A DNA stretch of 64,000 nucleotides, from contig CAJYLV010000027.1 in NCBI GenBank assembly GCA_913776255.1, forward strand, positions 27,328 to 91,327. Reading direction: 5' to 3'. The notes under the pieces are model-generated. The model saw only the letters and a list, made by a program, of their open reading frames with translations, was not told the DNA's origin and searched no databases. Each line of letters starts with the position of its first letter. Position 1 is the first letter of the stretch. Shown here one piece after another: positions 15,799 through 23,456 of the stretch. The stretch is from an uncultured Sphingomonas sp. Lineage in GTDB: Bacteria > Pseudomonadota > Alphaproteobacteria > Sphingomonadales > Sphingomonadaceae. A program made the translations under genes and the position numbers.

Positions 15799-16463
15799 CC
15801 CATAGGCCGGAGACTGGCGTGGCGGCACAAATACTTGCGCTACCGCCGGTCTCTCCGGGACGCGCGATCTGGATCGAGCGCCATCGAACCGTATTGCTGG
15901 TCGCGCAGCTGATCGGCCCGCACGCCGATGGGCCATGCCGAATTCGCCGGGTGTCGCGCTACGGCATGATGCTGGAGTGCGCGATGCCGCTGAGTGCCAG
16001 CGACTGGCTGCGCATCGACTTTCGCAACGGTCAATCGGTATCGGGGCGGCTTCGCTGGCGCGCGCGGCAGCGGGTCGGCATCACGCTGAGCTACCCGCTC
16101 GACGACGTCACGCAATGGCTCGCCGCCGCGACCCGCGAGGCTGGCGACGGCGACGGCGACGGCCTTCGTCCACGCGCACCGCGCTTCGCATGCTCATGCC
16201 CCGCCGACCTGTTCGTCTACGACCGACGCTTCGACGTCGTGGTCCGCAACCTGTCGCAGGGCGGCGCGGGGCTCGTCGCGGCGATCACCTTGCCGGTCGG
16301 CACTGCAATACGGCTGGCGCTGCCGGGATTGGCCGCATCGCTCCCTGCGCGGATTCGCTGGAGTCGCGACGGAGAGCTGGGAGTCGCGTTCGACACGCTG
16401 CTCGGCTTCGACACGCTCGCCGCCTGGCTCGACGATCCCGCCTTGCGCTACGCACGGGCGTAA
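15795..16463 (+). CDS. Tandem PilZ-domain protein, possible c-di-GMP motor brake
   Basis: A 222-residue cytoplasmic protein with no membrane segment. The start is the ATG at 15795, within the ATGA overlap with the preceding gene. The C-terminal half (from about residue 120) is a PilZ domain with RAPRF (RxxxR type) and NLSQGGAGL ((D/N)xSxxG), the cyclic di-GMP contacts. The N-terminal half (about residues 25-110) resembles a second, degenerate PilZ barrel (CRIRRVSRYGMMLE). Coupling to motB and the FliL-like gene suggests a YcgR-type role in slowing the motor when cyclic di-GMP is high. This role is inferred from context. Confidence 0.7.
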   Translation: MTHRPETGVAAQILALPPVSPGRAIWIERHRTVLLVAQLIGPHADGPCRIRRVSRYGMMLECAMPLSASDWLRIDFRNGQSVSGRLRWRARQRVGITLSYPLDDVTQWLAAATREAGDGDGDGLRPRAPRFACSCPADLFVYDRRFDVVVRNLSQGGAGLVAAITLPVGTAIRLALPGLAASLPARIRWSRDGELGVAFDTLLGFDTLAAWLDDPALRYARA

Positions 16464-16870
16464 GCACCGAACGCGACAGGCTTTAGCGGGCGCTTAGCCG
16501 TGTCGTCGTGCGCCCCTCCCCCTCATCCGACGGAAGCCGTGCGCGACTCCGGAATGCCGCGCAGTGACAATCAAGTGCAGTCTGAACTGATCGAGATCAT
16601 AATAAAAACGACCCATTCTCTACTTTCAATGCAACCCGTTGATTCCCTTCGAGAACAATACAGATCTACATCGATTTGACTATCCGACCTTTCTTCCAAA
16701 CCATATCTCCTTCCCAAAGGAAGCATCAGGAATAGAAGAGTTTTACGTTGCGATTTGCTACCCGTCAATTTCGTACAACAACGGTTGGTAGAAGCAAGAT
16801 TAAGGTTTCGGCAAGAGATGTCGGCGACATCCATTCCACACATTCAAGATGGCGGGATGGGAAAAGGATC
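16464..16870 (+). promoter_or_regulatory. Gene-free leader of the chemotaxis operon, AT-rich
   Basis: About 400 bp between the PilZ gene and the receptor gene. The part from roughly 16570 to 16820 is clearly richer in A and T than its surroundings and contains no convincing reading frame on either strand. It probably holds the promoter of the che operon. No clean sigma-28 or sigma-54 element could be fixed by eye. Confidence 0.4.
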
Positions 16871-18796
16871 ATGGCACTTGCTAAGCGGACGACGGTCGGC
16901 AAAGCACAAAGCGAACAAGCCGCAGAGATCGCGACGACGTCGCGGGCGGTTCGCGTGACGGCGGAAGCGGAGAAGCGCAAGGCGCGCACGTTCGCGCGGC
17001 AGCAGAAGGCGGCCGAGCGCATCGCCTCCGCCACCACGCAATTGTCGAGCGGGATCGCTGAGGCGTCCTCGGCGGCGGAAGAACTTCGCAAGGCGTCGGA
17101 ACAGATCAGCGTCGGCGCCGAGCAGGCCTCCAGTGCTGCACAGCAGACGATGAAGTCGATCACCCAGACCGACAAGCTCTTGCGCGATGCGCGCGAACGT
17201 GCCGACGGCTCGCTGAAGCTGACGCAGGCATTGTCCGACCTGCTCGGCAACACCGCCACCGACGTCGCAAACTCGATCAACGCGATCTCGCGCGCGTCGG
17301 AGCGGCAGGAAAGCTCGGTCAAGATGGTCGAGGAACTCGACCGGCAGGCCGCCGGGATCGGCGAGGTCGTCAAGGCGGTCGCGCGGATCGCCGACCAGAC
17401 CAACCTGCTTGCGCTCAACGCCGCGATCGAGGCGGCGCGCGCCGGCCAGCACGGCAAGGGCTTCGCGGTCGTCGCCGACGAGGTCCGCACGCTGGCGGAA
17501 ACCAGCGAGAAGTCGGCGCGCGACATTCAGGAACTGATCGTGCAGGTCCAGCAGGATGTGAAGGAAGTCGCGCAGGGCATCGACCAGTCGGCGACCACCG
17601 CGCGCACCGAGGTCGAGAAGGGCATGGTCGTGACCACCCAGCTCGAACAGGTCCGCGTTGACATGCTCGAGATCATGAAGGGCTGCGAGGAGATCGCGCT
17701 CGGCGCCGAAACCGCCGCGGTCGCCGCCAACGAGGCGCTGAAGGGCGCCGAGGTCATTGCCACCGCCGCCGAGGAACAGGGCGCCGCCTGTCAGGAGTCG
17801 AACACGACGATCGAGCAGCAAGCCGCCGCGCTCCAGCAATGCGAGCAGGCCGCGCAGGAATTGTCCGAACTGGCCGAGGAGCTGAAGAACAGCACCAACA
17901 TCGGTAAGAGCGCGGAAGAGGTCGCGTCGGCGGCCGAGGAATTGTCGAGCGCGGTCGAGGAGATCAACCGCGCCTCGACGCAAATCTCCACTGCGCTGGA
18001 GCAGATCAACCGCGGCGCGCAACAGGCCTCGGCCGCGACGCAGCAATCCGCCGCCGCGGTCGGCCAAATCGAGGGCAACGCACAGACCGCGGCGCGGCTC
18101 GCCAATGTCGCGGTCGAGAAGGGCAACGCGATCGCCGCGCTGCTGGCCGAGAACAAGGGGCTGGTCGAGGCGCTGATGACCGGCGTCGCGCAGTCGGTCG
18201 ACGCCGGTCGCGCCAGCCGCGACCAGATCGCCGCGCTCGAACAGGTCAGCCGGCGCATCGACAAGATCGTCGACGCGATCACCACCGTCTCGATCCAGAC
18301 CAACATGCTGGCGGTCAGCGGCTCGGTCGAGGCGGCGCGCGCCGGCGAATTCGGCAAGGGCTTCGCCGTCGTATCGACCGACATCCGCAACCTCGCGCGG
18401 GATTCCGCGGAGAATGCCGATCGCATCAAGGACACGGTCAAGGAGATCCAGGACACGATCGCGCGGGTCCGCGGCGACCTGCAGGAAATCGCCGACGCCG
18501 CCTCGAGCGAGGTCGAGAAGAACCGCGCGATCGCCGCGGGGCTCGACCAGATCGCGAAGGATGTCGGCGAGGTGGTTGGCGGCAACGGCGTGATCGCCGG
18601 CGCGGCCGAGGACATCGCGCGCCTGCTTCAGGAAACGCAGGTCGCGATCGAGCAGATCTCCTCGGCGGCGCAGCAGGCCACGCATTCGTCGAACGAGGCA
18701 AGCGGCGCGGCACGCGAACAGGCGCAGGGGGCCGAGCAACTGGCGGCCGCGATCGAGGAAATCGCGTCGCTGGCCGACGAATTGCAGGCCGCCTGA
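16871..18796 (+). CDS. Soluble methyl-accepting chemotaxis protein with two signalling tips
   Basis: A 641-residue, almost wholly helical protein with no transmembrane segment or recognisable sensor domain. The start is the ATG at 16871 after AAAAGGA; an upstream in-frame ATG at 16748 lies in the AT-rich leader. Two copies of the conserved hairpin tip are present: [20 protein letters not shown] (about residue 180) and [20 protein letters not shown] (about residue 480). The first is canonical. The second departs from the family at the LALNAAI segment. Each is flanked by Ala/Glu/Gln-rich heptads, so the protein looks like an internal duplication of a whole signalling module. It is the first gene of the che operon. 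Confidence 0.9.
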   Translation: MALAKRTTVGKAQSEQAAEIATTSRAVRVTAEAEKRKARTFARQQKAAERIASATTQLSSGIAEASSAAEELRKASEQISVGAEQASSAAQQTMKSITQTDKLLRDARERADGSLKLTQALSDLLGNTATDVANSINAISRASERQESSVKMVEELDRQAAGIGEVVKAVARIADQTNLLALNAAIEAARAGQHGKGFAVVADEVRTLAETSEKSARDIQELIVQVQQDVKEVAQGIDQSATTARTEVEKGMVVTTQLEQVRVDMLEIMKGCEEIALGAETAAVAANEALKGAEVIATAAEEQGAACQESNTTIEQQAAALQQCEQAAQELSELAEELKNSTNIGKSAEEVASAAEELSSAVEEINRASTQISTALEQINRGAQQASAATQQSAAAVGQIEGNAQTAARLANVAVEKGNAIAALLAENKGLVEALMTGVAQSVDAGRASRDQIAALEQVSRRIDKIVDAITTVSIQTNMLAVSGSVEAARAGEFGKGFAVVSTDIRNLARDSAENADRIKDTVKEIQDTIARVRGDLQEIADAASSEVEKNRAIAAGLDQIAKDVGEVVGGNGVIAGAAEDIARLLQETQVAIEQISSAAQQATHSSNEASGAAREQAQGAEQLAAAIEEIASLADELQAA

Positions 18797-18828
18797 TCCC
18801 TTTTCCTCCAGCGCCGAGGAGTGTGCGC

Positions 18829-20421
18829 ATGGCCAAGATCAAACTTTCCGTCGAGGCGGCCGATCCACCGGCCACCGCCCGGACCCCCGAGGAACGCGAA
18901 CAGGACGCCAGCCGGCAGTTCGTGATCTTCCACAGCGCCGGCGAGATGTTCGCGGTGCCACTCGCCGAAGTGAAGGAGATCATCCGCGTCCCCGATGTCG
19001 TGCGGATGCCGCTCAGTCCCCCGGCGCTGCTGGGGCTGGCCAACCTGCGCGGGACGGTGTTGCCCGTGCTCGACCTGCGGCGGCTGTTCAACCTGCCCGA
19101 GGTCGCGGTCGACGATGCCAGCCGCGTCGTCGTGCTCGATCAGGGCCAGCCGGTCGGCCTGATGGTCGACCGGATGGCCAATGTCGTCACGGTCGACGCC
19201 GACCGCGTCGAGCCGGTCGACCGCGTCCGGGCGACGATCGACACCGACCTGCTGACCGGGATGATCAAGGACGCCGATGGCAGCACGATCGTGATGATCA
19301 TCGACGTCGCGCGCACGATCGGCCGCAATTTCGAGGTCGCCGCCGGTCGCGGCACGGCCGGTCGGAGCGACGTCCCCCCGCCATCGGCGGCGGACGACGG
19401 CACGGGACAGCCGGAGGTCGCGGACGAGGAACAGCTCGTCAGCTTCATGGTCGACGGGCAGGAATATGCCTTTCCGATCGGCGACGTGCAGGAGATCGTC
19501 CAGCTACCCGGCGCGATCACGCCGGTCCCCAACGCGCCCGCGCATGTGCTGGGGGTCACCACGCTGCGCAGCCGCATCCTGCCGCTGGTCTCGCTGCGCG
19601 CGCTGTTCGGGATGCACGACCAGGCGCTGTCCGACGCCAACAAGGTCGTCGTGGTGTCGGTCGCCGACGGCGAGCGCGAGCGCGTGTCGGTCGGCGTGGT
19701 CATGGACATGGTGAAGGCGGTGCTGCGCGTGAACCGCGCGCTGGTCGAGCCGGTGCCGGCGACGCTCGGCCAGTCGGGCGGGCACGGCGACATACGCTCC
19801 ATCTGCCGGCTGGACGAAGGACGGCGGCTGGTCTCGGTGCTGGGCGCAGACGGGATGTTCGATCTCGACGTGCTGCGCGGCCTCCGCGGCGACGATGCGA
19901 CCGACGCGACCACGACACAGGAGGACGGCTTCATGGCAATCGATCTGGCGGACGACGCGCAATTCGTCGTGTTCCGGCTGATGGACGAGGAATATGGCGT
20001 GCCGGTCGAGGCGGTGCGCGAGATCGTGCGCGTGCCCGACCAGCTCACCCGCGTTCCGCGCGCGCCCGCGTTCGTTGAGGGCGTCATCAACCTGCGCGGC
20101 ACCGTGCTGCCGGTCATCGACCAGCGGCGGCGGTTCGGGCTCGCTGAAGTCGAGCGCTCCGATCGGCAGCGGATCATGGTGTTCACGATCGACGGCCGCG
20201 ACACCGGCTTCATCGTCGACAGCGTGTCGGAGGTACGCCGCATCGCCACCGCAGTCATCTCCCCCGCCCCGGAGCTGTCTGGCGAGCGCGGCCGCGTGGT
20301 GCAGGGCGTGGCGAACCTGCACGACCAGCGCCGCATGATCCTGCTGCTCGACATGACCTGCCTGGTCGAACCCGAGGAAGACGAGGCGCTGTCGCACTTC
20401 GAAGAGCGATTGGCGGCCTGA
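18829..20421 (+). CDS. Triple-CheW-domain scaffold protein
   Basis: Coupling protein between receptors and CheA. The start is the ATG at 18829, seven bases after GAGGAG. The 530 residues hold three CheW folds in series, each with its own hallmark: LAEVKEIIRVPDVVRMP / LANLRGTVLPVLDLRRLF (about 35-165), IGDVQEIVQLPGAITPVPN / TLRSRILPLVSLRALF (about 205-345) and VEAVREIVRVPDQLTRVP / INLRGTVLPVIDQRRRF (about 370-515). CheW is normally one domain of 150-170 residues. It sits directly after the two-tip receptor and before cheB. A multivalent scaffold could change array geometry, which is inference. Confidence 0.93.
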   Translation: MAKIKLSVEAADPPATARTPEEREQDASRQFVIFHSAGEMFAVPLAEVKEIIRVPDVVRMPLSPPALLGLANLRGTVLPVLDLRRLFNLPEVAVDDASRVVVLDQGQPVGLMVDRMANVVTVDADRVEPVDRVRATIDTDLLTGMIKDADGSTIVMIIDVARTIGRNFEVAAGRGTAGRSDVPPPSAADDGTGQPEVADEEQLVSFMVDGQEYAFPIGDVQEIVQLPGAITPVPNAPAHVLGVTTLRSRILPLVSLRALFGMHDQALSDANKVVVVSVADGERERVSVGVVMDMVKAVLRVNRALVEPVPATLGQSGGHGDIRSICRLDEGRRLVSVLGADGMFDLDVLRGLRGDDATDATTTQEDGFMAIDLADDAQFVVFRLMDEEYGVPVEAVREIVRVPDQLTRVPRAPAFVEGVINLRGTVLPVIDQRRRFGLAEVERSDRQRIMVFTIDGRDTGFIVDSVSEVRRIATAVISPAPELSGERGRVVQGVANLHDQRRMILLLDMTCLVEPEEDEALSHFEERLAA

Positions 20422-20434
20422 AGGAACGACGAGA

Positions 20435-21559
20435 ATGTCCGCGGTACGTGTATTGGTGGTCGACGATTCCGCGCTGATGCGCCGGCATCTCGTCCAGCTT
20501 CTTGAGAACGAGAAGGGACTGGAGGTCCAGTCGGCACGCAACGGCGAGGAGGCGCTGACGCTGGTCGAGAGCTTCGACCCGCACGTCGTCACCCTCGACG
20601 TCAACATGCCGCAGATGGACGGAATTACCTGTCTGGCGCGGATCATGGTCGGCAGCCCCCGGCCGGTCATCATGGTGTCCTCGATCACCGAGGCGGGGGC
20701 GGAGGCGACGTTGCAGGCGCTCAGCCTCGGCGCTTTGGACTATGTGCAAAAGCCGGGCGGGACGATCTCGCTGTCGCTCGAACAGGTGGCGGAGGAGCTG
20801 ATCCGGAAGATTTGCGTCGCCGCCAAATCGGGGCGGCGCGGTGCGGGACGCGCCCTGCCCGTTCCCGCGCCGGCGGCCCGTCTGCGCGCAGTCCCGCCGA
20901 CGCCGCCCCCGCCGGCCGTCAAGGGCCCGCCGCGCGCGGCGGCGGGAGCGCCGGCAAGCGATCCGCCCGGGCTGGTGCTCGTCGGCGTATCGACCGGTGG
21001 ACCGCTGACGCTGGAGCAGATCCTTCCAGCGCTGCCCGCCGATTTGCCGTGGCCGGTGCTGGTCGCGCAGCACATGCCGCGCAGCTTCACCGGCGTCTTC
21101 GCACGGCGGCTCGACAAATTGTGCGCGCTCACCGTGTCGGAGGTCGGCACCCAGACCCAGCTGGTGCCGGGCAACATCTATATCGCGCGCGGCGACGCCG
21201 ACATGCTGGTCGTGCGCCGCGCCGGGCGGCTGTGTCTCGCGACGGTGCCTGCCAGCGAGGCGCATGCCTGGCACCCGAGCGTGACGCGGCTGGTCGAGAG
21301 CGCCGCCGAACATGTCGCGGCCGAGCGGCTGGTGTGCGTCCAGCTGACCGGCATGGGTGACGACGGCGCGGCGGCGATGGCGGCGCTCAGGCGGCAGGGC
21401 GCACGCACGATCGCGCAGGATGAGGACAGCTGCGCGGTGTTCGGAATGCCGCACGAGCTGATCCGCTGCGGCGGCGCGACCGCCGTTCTGCCGGCCGACG
21501 CCATCCCCGGTCAGATCGCCCGCTGGCTCGCCCCGGCATCGCTCCGGCGCGCCGGCTGA
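20435..21559 (+). CDS. cheB: Chemotaxis protein-glutamate methylesterase CheB
   Basis: Removes methyl groups from receptors (and may deamidate Gln) when phosphorylated by CheA. The 374-residue protein has an N-terminal receiver (D10-D11, phospho-site D55 in TLDVNMPQMDG), a long Ala/Pro linker and a C-terminal esterase domain with the triad Ser in GVSTGG, His in VAQHMP and Asp in TGMGDDGA. It lies 13 bp after the triple-CheW gene. Confidence 0.96.
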   Translation: MSAVRVLVVDDSALMRRHLVQLLENEKGLEVQSARNGEEALTLVESFDPHVVTLDVNMPQMDGITCLARIMVGSPRPVIMVSSITEAGAEATLQALSLGALDYVQKPGGTISLSLEQVAEELIRKICVAAKSGRRGAGRALPVPAPAARLRAVPPTPPPPAVKGPPRAAAGAPASDPPGLVLVGVSTGGPLTLEQILPALPADLPWPVLVAQHMPRSFTGVFARRLDKLCALTVSEVGTQTQLVPGNIYIARGDADMLVVRRAGRLCLATVPASEAHAWHPSVTRLVESAAEHVAAERLVCVQLTGMGDDGAAAMAALRRQGARTIAQDEDSCAVFGMPHELIRCGGATAVLPADAIPGQIARWLAPASLRRAG

Positions 21560-21575
21560 CACGAAAGGAACGCCC

Positions 21576-22196
21576 ATGCCGCTCATCAAGGCCCGCTCCC
21601 AGGCCGGCGACGCCGCGCCGCTCGCCCCCGCCGCCAACGCACCGGCGCAAAGCGACGCGCTGCTCGCCGCGCCGACCGCGGGCGAACGCCGCGCCGCGGT
21701 CCACGCGCTGGAAGGCAGCGTCGACGGTCAGGCCGCGCTCTGCCGCCGGCTGGCGGTCGAAACCTCGGCCAGTGTGCGCGAGGCGATCCTCGCGGCGCTG
21801 ATCCGCCACCGCTCGCCGGCGATCGCCGCCGCGCTGCTGCCGTTGCTGCGTACCGAGGAGGCGCCGCTGCGCAACGCCGCGATCGAGGCGCTCGCGGAGA
21901 TGCCCGACGAGGTCGCGCCGCACGTCGAGGCGCTGCTCGTCGATCCGGACAGCGACGTGCGGATCTTCGCGGGCAACATGCTCGGCGTCCTTCCGCACCC
22001 GCGTGCCGCCGAATGGCTGCTCACCGCGCTCGCCGACGCGCATGTCAACGTCTGCGCCGCCGCGATCGACGGGCTGGCGGAGATCGGCGACCCCGCCACC
22101 GCCGACGCGCTCGCGGCGGTGCCGGCGCGCTTTCCGGGCAACAGCTTCATCGCCTTCGCGGTGCGGGTGGCACTGGGCAGGATCCGCGGATGCTGA
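21576..22196 (+). CDS. HEAT-repeat protein of the chemotaxis operon
   Basis: A 206-residue protein built of HEAT-type helical pairs from about residue 25 onward (VREAILAALIRHRSPAIAAA, PLRNAAIEALAEM, DVRIFAGNMLGVL, AAIDGLAEIGDPATADALAA). The family gives protein-protein interaction surfaces, so a scaffold or adaptor role within the che system is likely, but no reaction can be assigned. The cheR start (22190) lies inside its 3' end, so the two are translationally coupled. HEAT proteins are not part of the classical enteric che set. Confidence 0.8.
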   Translation: MPLIKARSQAGDAAPLAPAANAPAQSDALLAAPTAGERRAAVHALEGSVDGQAALCRRLAVETSASVREAILAALIRHRSPAIAAALLPLLRTEEAPLRNAAIEALAEMPDEVAPHVEALLVDPDSDVRIFAGNMLGVLPHPRAAEWLLTALADAHVNVCAAAIDGLAEIGDPATADALAAVPARFPGNSFIAFAVRVALGRIRGC

Positions 22197-23065
22197 CCGC
22201 CGCTCCGCCTTCGCGCGATCCCGTCGCCGCTGCGGCGATCCCGCCCGAGGATTACGCCCGCTTCTGCGACTTCTTCTATCGCAAGACCGGCATCCTGTTC
22301 GGCGCGAACAAGAGCTATTTCGTCGAGCGGCGCTTGCAGGAGCGGATCGCCGCCACCGGCAGCGCCAGCTTCCGCGACTATTTCACGATGGTCCGTTTTC
22401 AGGCGTCGGGCGAGGAGATGCAGCATCTCGTCAACGCGATGACGGTCAACGAGACCTATTTCTACCGCGAGGACTATCAGTTCGACGCATTGGTGCGCCA
22501 CCTGCTCCCGGAGATCGCGCGCAACCGCGCGCCCAGCGACCCGATCCGGCTCTGGTCGATGCCGTGCTCGACCGGCGAGGAACCCTATTCGATCGCGATG
22601 CAGATCCTCGAGAACTGGCCGCAGGCGGACGAATATTCGGTCGAGATCCTCGCGTCGGACATCGACAGCCGCGTGATCGCCGAGGCGAGGCAGGGCTTGT
22701 ACAGCGCCCGCGCGCTGCACCGGCTGACCCCCGCGCTCAAGAACCGCTATTTCACCGCGGTCGGCGACAATTTCCGCATCTGTCAGGAGCTACGCGGCTC
22801 GATCGACTTCTCGGTGGTCAACATCACCGAGCCGCTGGCGATGCGCCGCTTCCGCAAGCTCGACGTGATCTTCTGCCGCAACATGCTGATCTACTTCGAC
22901 GACAATTCCCGGCGGCTGGCGGTCGAGGCGCTCTACGAAAGCCTTCGTCCCGGCGGCTACATCTGCCTCGGCCATTCCGAGAGCATGAGCCGCATCTCCT
23001 CGATGTTCCGGCCCCGCAAGTTCGGCGCCACCATTCTCTATCAAAGGCCCGTGGACCATGACTAA
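22190..23065 (+). CDS. cheR: Chemotaxis protein methyltransferase CheR
   Basis: Methylates receptor glutamates using S-adenosylmethionine. The 291-residue protein has the N-terminal helical domain (about residues 20-90) and a C-terminal methyltransferase fold: NETYFYRE, then RLWSMPCSTGEEPYSIAM as the cofactor-binding motif, EILASDIDSRVI, and DVIFCRNMLIYF. The start overlaps the HEAT gene by 7 bp and the end overlaps the following receiver gene by 8 bp. Confidence 0.96.
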   Translation: MLTAAPPSRDPVAAAAIPPEDYARFCDFFYRKTGILFGANKSYFVERRLQERIAATGSASFRDYFTMVRFQASGEEMQHLVNAMTVNETYFYREDYQFDALVRHLLPEIARNRAPSDPIRLWSMPCSTGEEPYSIAMQILENWPQADEYSVEILASDIDSRVIAEARQGLYSARALHRLTPALKNRYFTAVGDNFRICQELRGSIDFSVVNITEPLAMRRFRKLDVIFCRNMLIYFDDNSRRLAVEALYESLRPGGYICLGHSESMSRISSMFRPRKFGATILYQRPVDHD

Positions 23066-23456
23066 GCCCGATGCGAACGGCAAGCGCGTCCTCGTGGTCG
23101 ACGATGGCATGACCACGCGCCTCTATTATCGCGACGTGCTGGAAACCGCCGGCTTCGGCGTCGAGGAGGCGGTCAACGGCGTGGAGGGGCTGGAGCGCGC
23201 GCTGCTGGGCGCGTTCGACCTGCTGATCGTCGACGTCAACATGCCCAAAATGGACGGCTATGAGATGATCGCGCAGGTGCGCGTCGACCCCGCGCTGCAC
23301 GACATTCCGATCATCACGATCAGCACCGAGGCCGGCAAGCGCGACGCCGATCGCGCCTATGCCGCGGGCGCCAACCTCTACATGGTCAAGCCCGCCGATC
23401 CGGTGCAGCTGACCGAGACCGCGCAGATGCTGACCGGTGTGGAAACGGCACGATGA
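23058..23456 (+). CDS. cheY: CheY-like response regulator of the che operon
   Basis: A 132-residue single receiver domain: D15-D16, phospho-site D59 in IVDVNMPKMDG, TISTEA with the conserved Thr, and Lys in MVKPAD. It lies between cheR and cheA with overlapping ends on both sides, so it is probably phosphorylated by this CheA. No output domain. Whether it drives the motor or acts as a phosphate sink cannot be told from sequence. Confidence 0.93.
   Translation: MTKPDANGKRVLVVDDGMTTRLYYRDVLETAGFGVEEAVNGVEGLERALLGAFDLLIVDVNMPKMDGYEMIAQVRVDPALHDIPIITISTEAGKRDADRAYAAGANLYMVKPADPVQLTETAQMLTGVETAR

Noticed and set aside
16571..16843. 90-codon minus-strand frame in the leader of the che operon
   Set aside because: No ribosome-binding site, no family resemblance, and it lies in an AT-rich presumed promoter region.
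16844..18739. 631-codon minus-strand frame opposite the chemoreceptor
   Set aside because: Leu/Arg/Asp-repetitive translation that mirrors the heptads of the receptor; not a gene.
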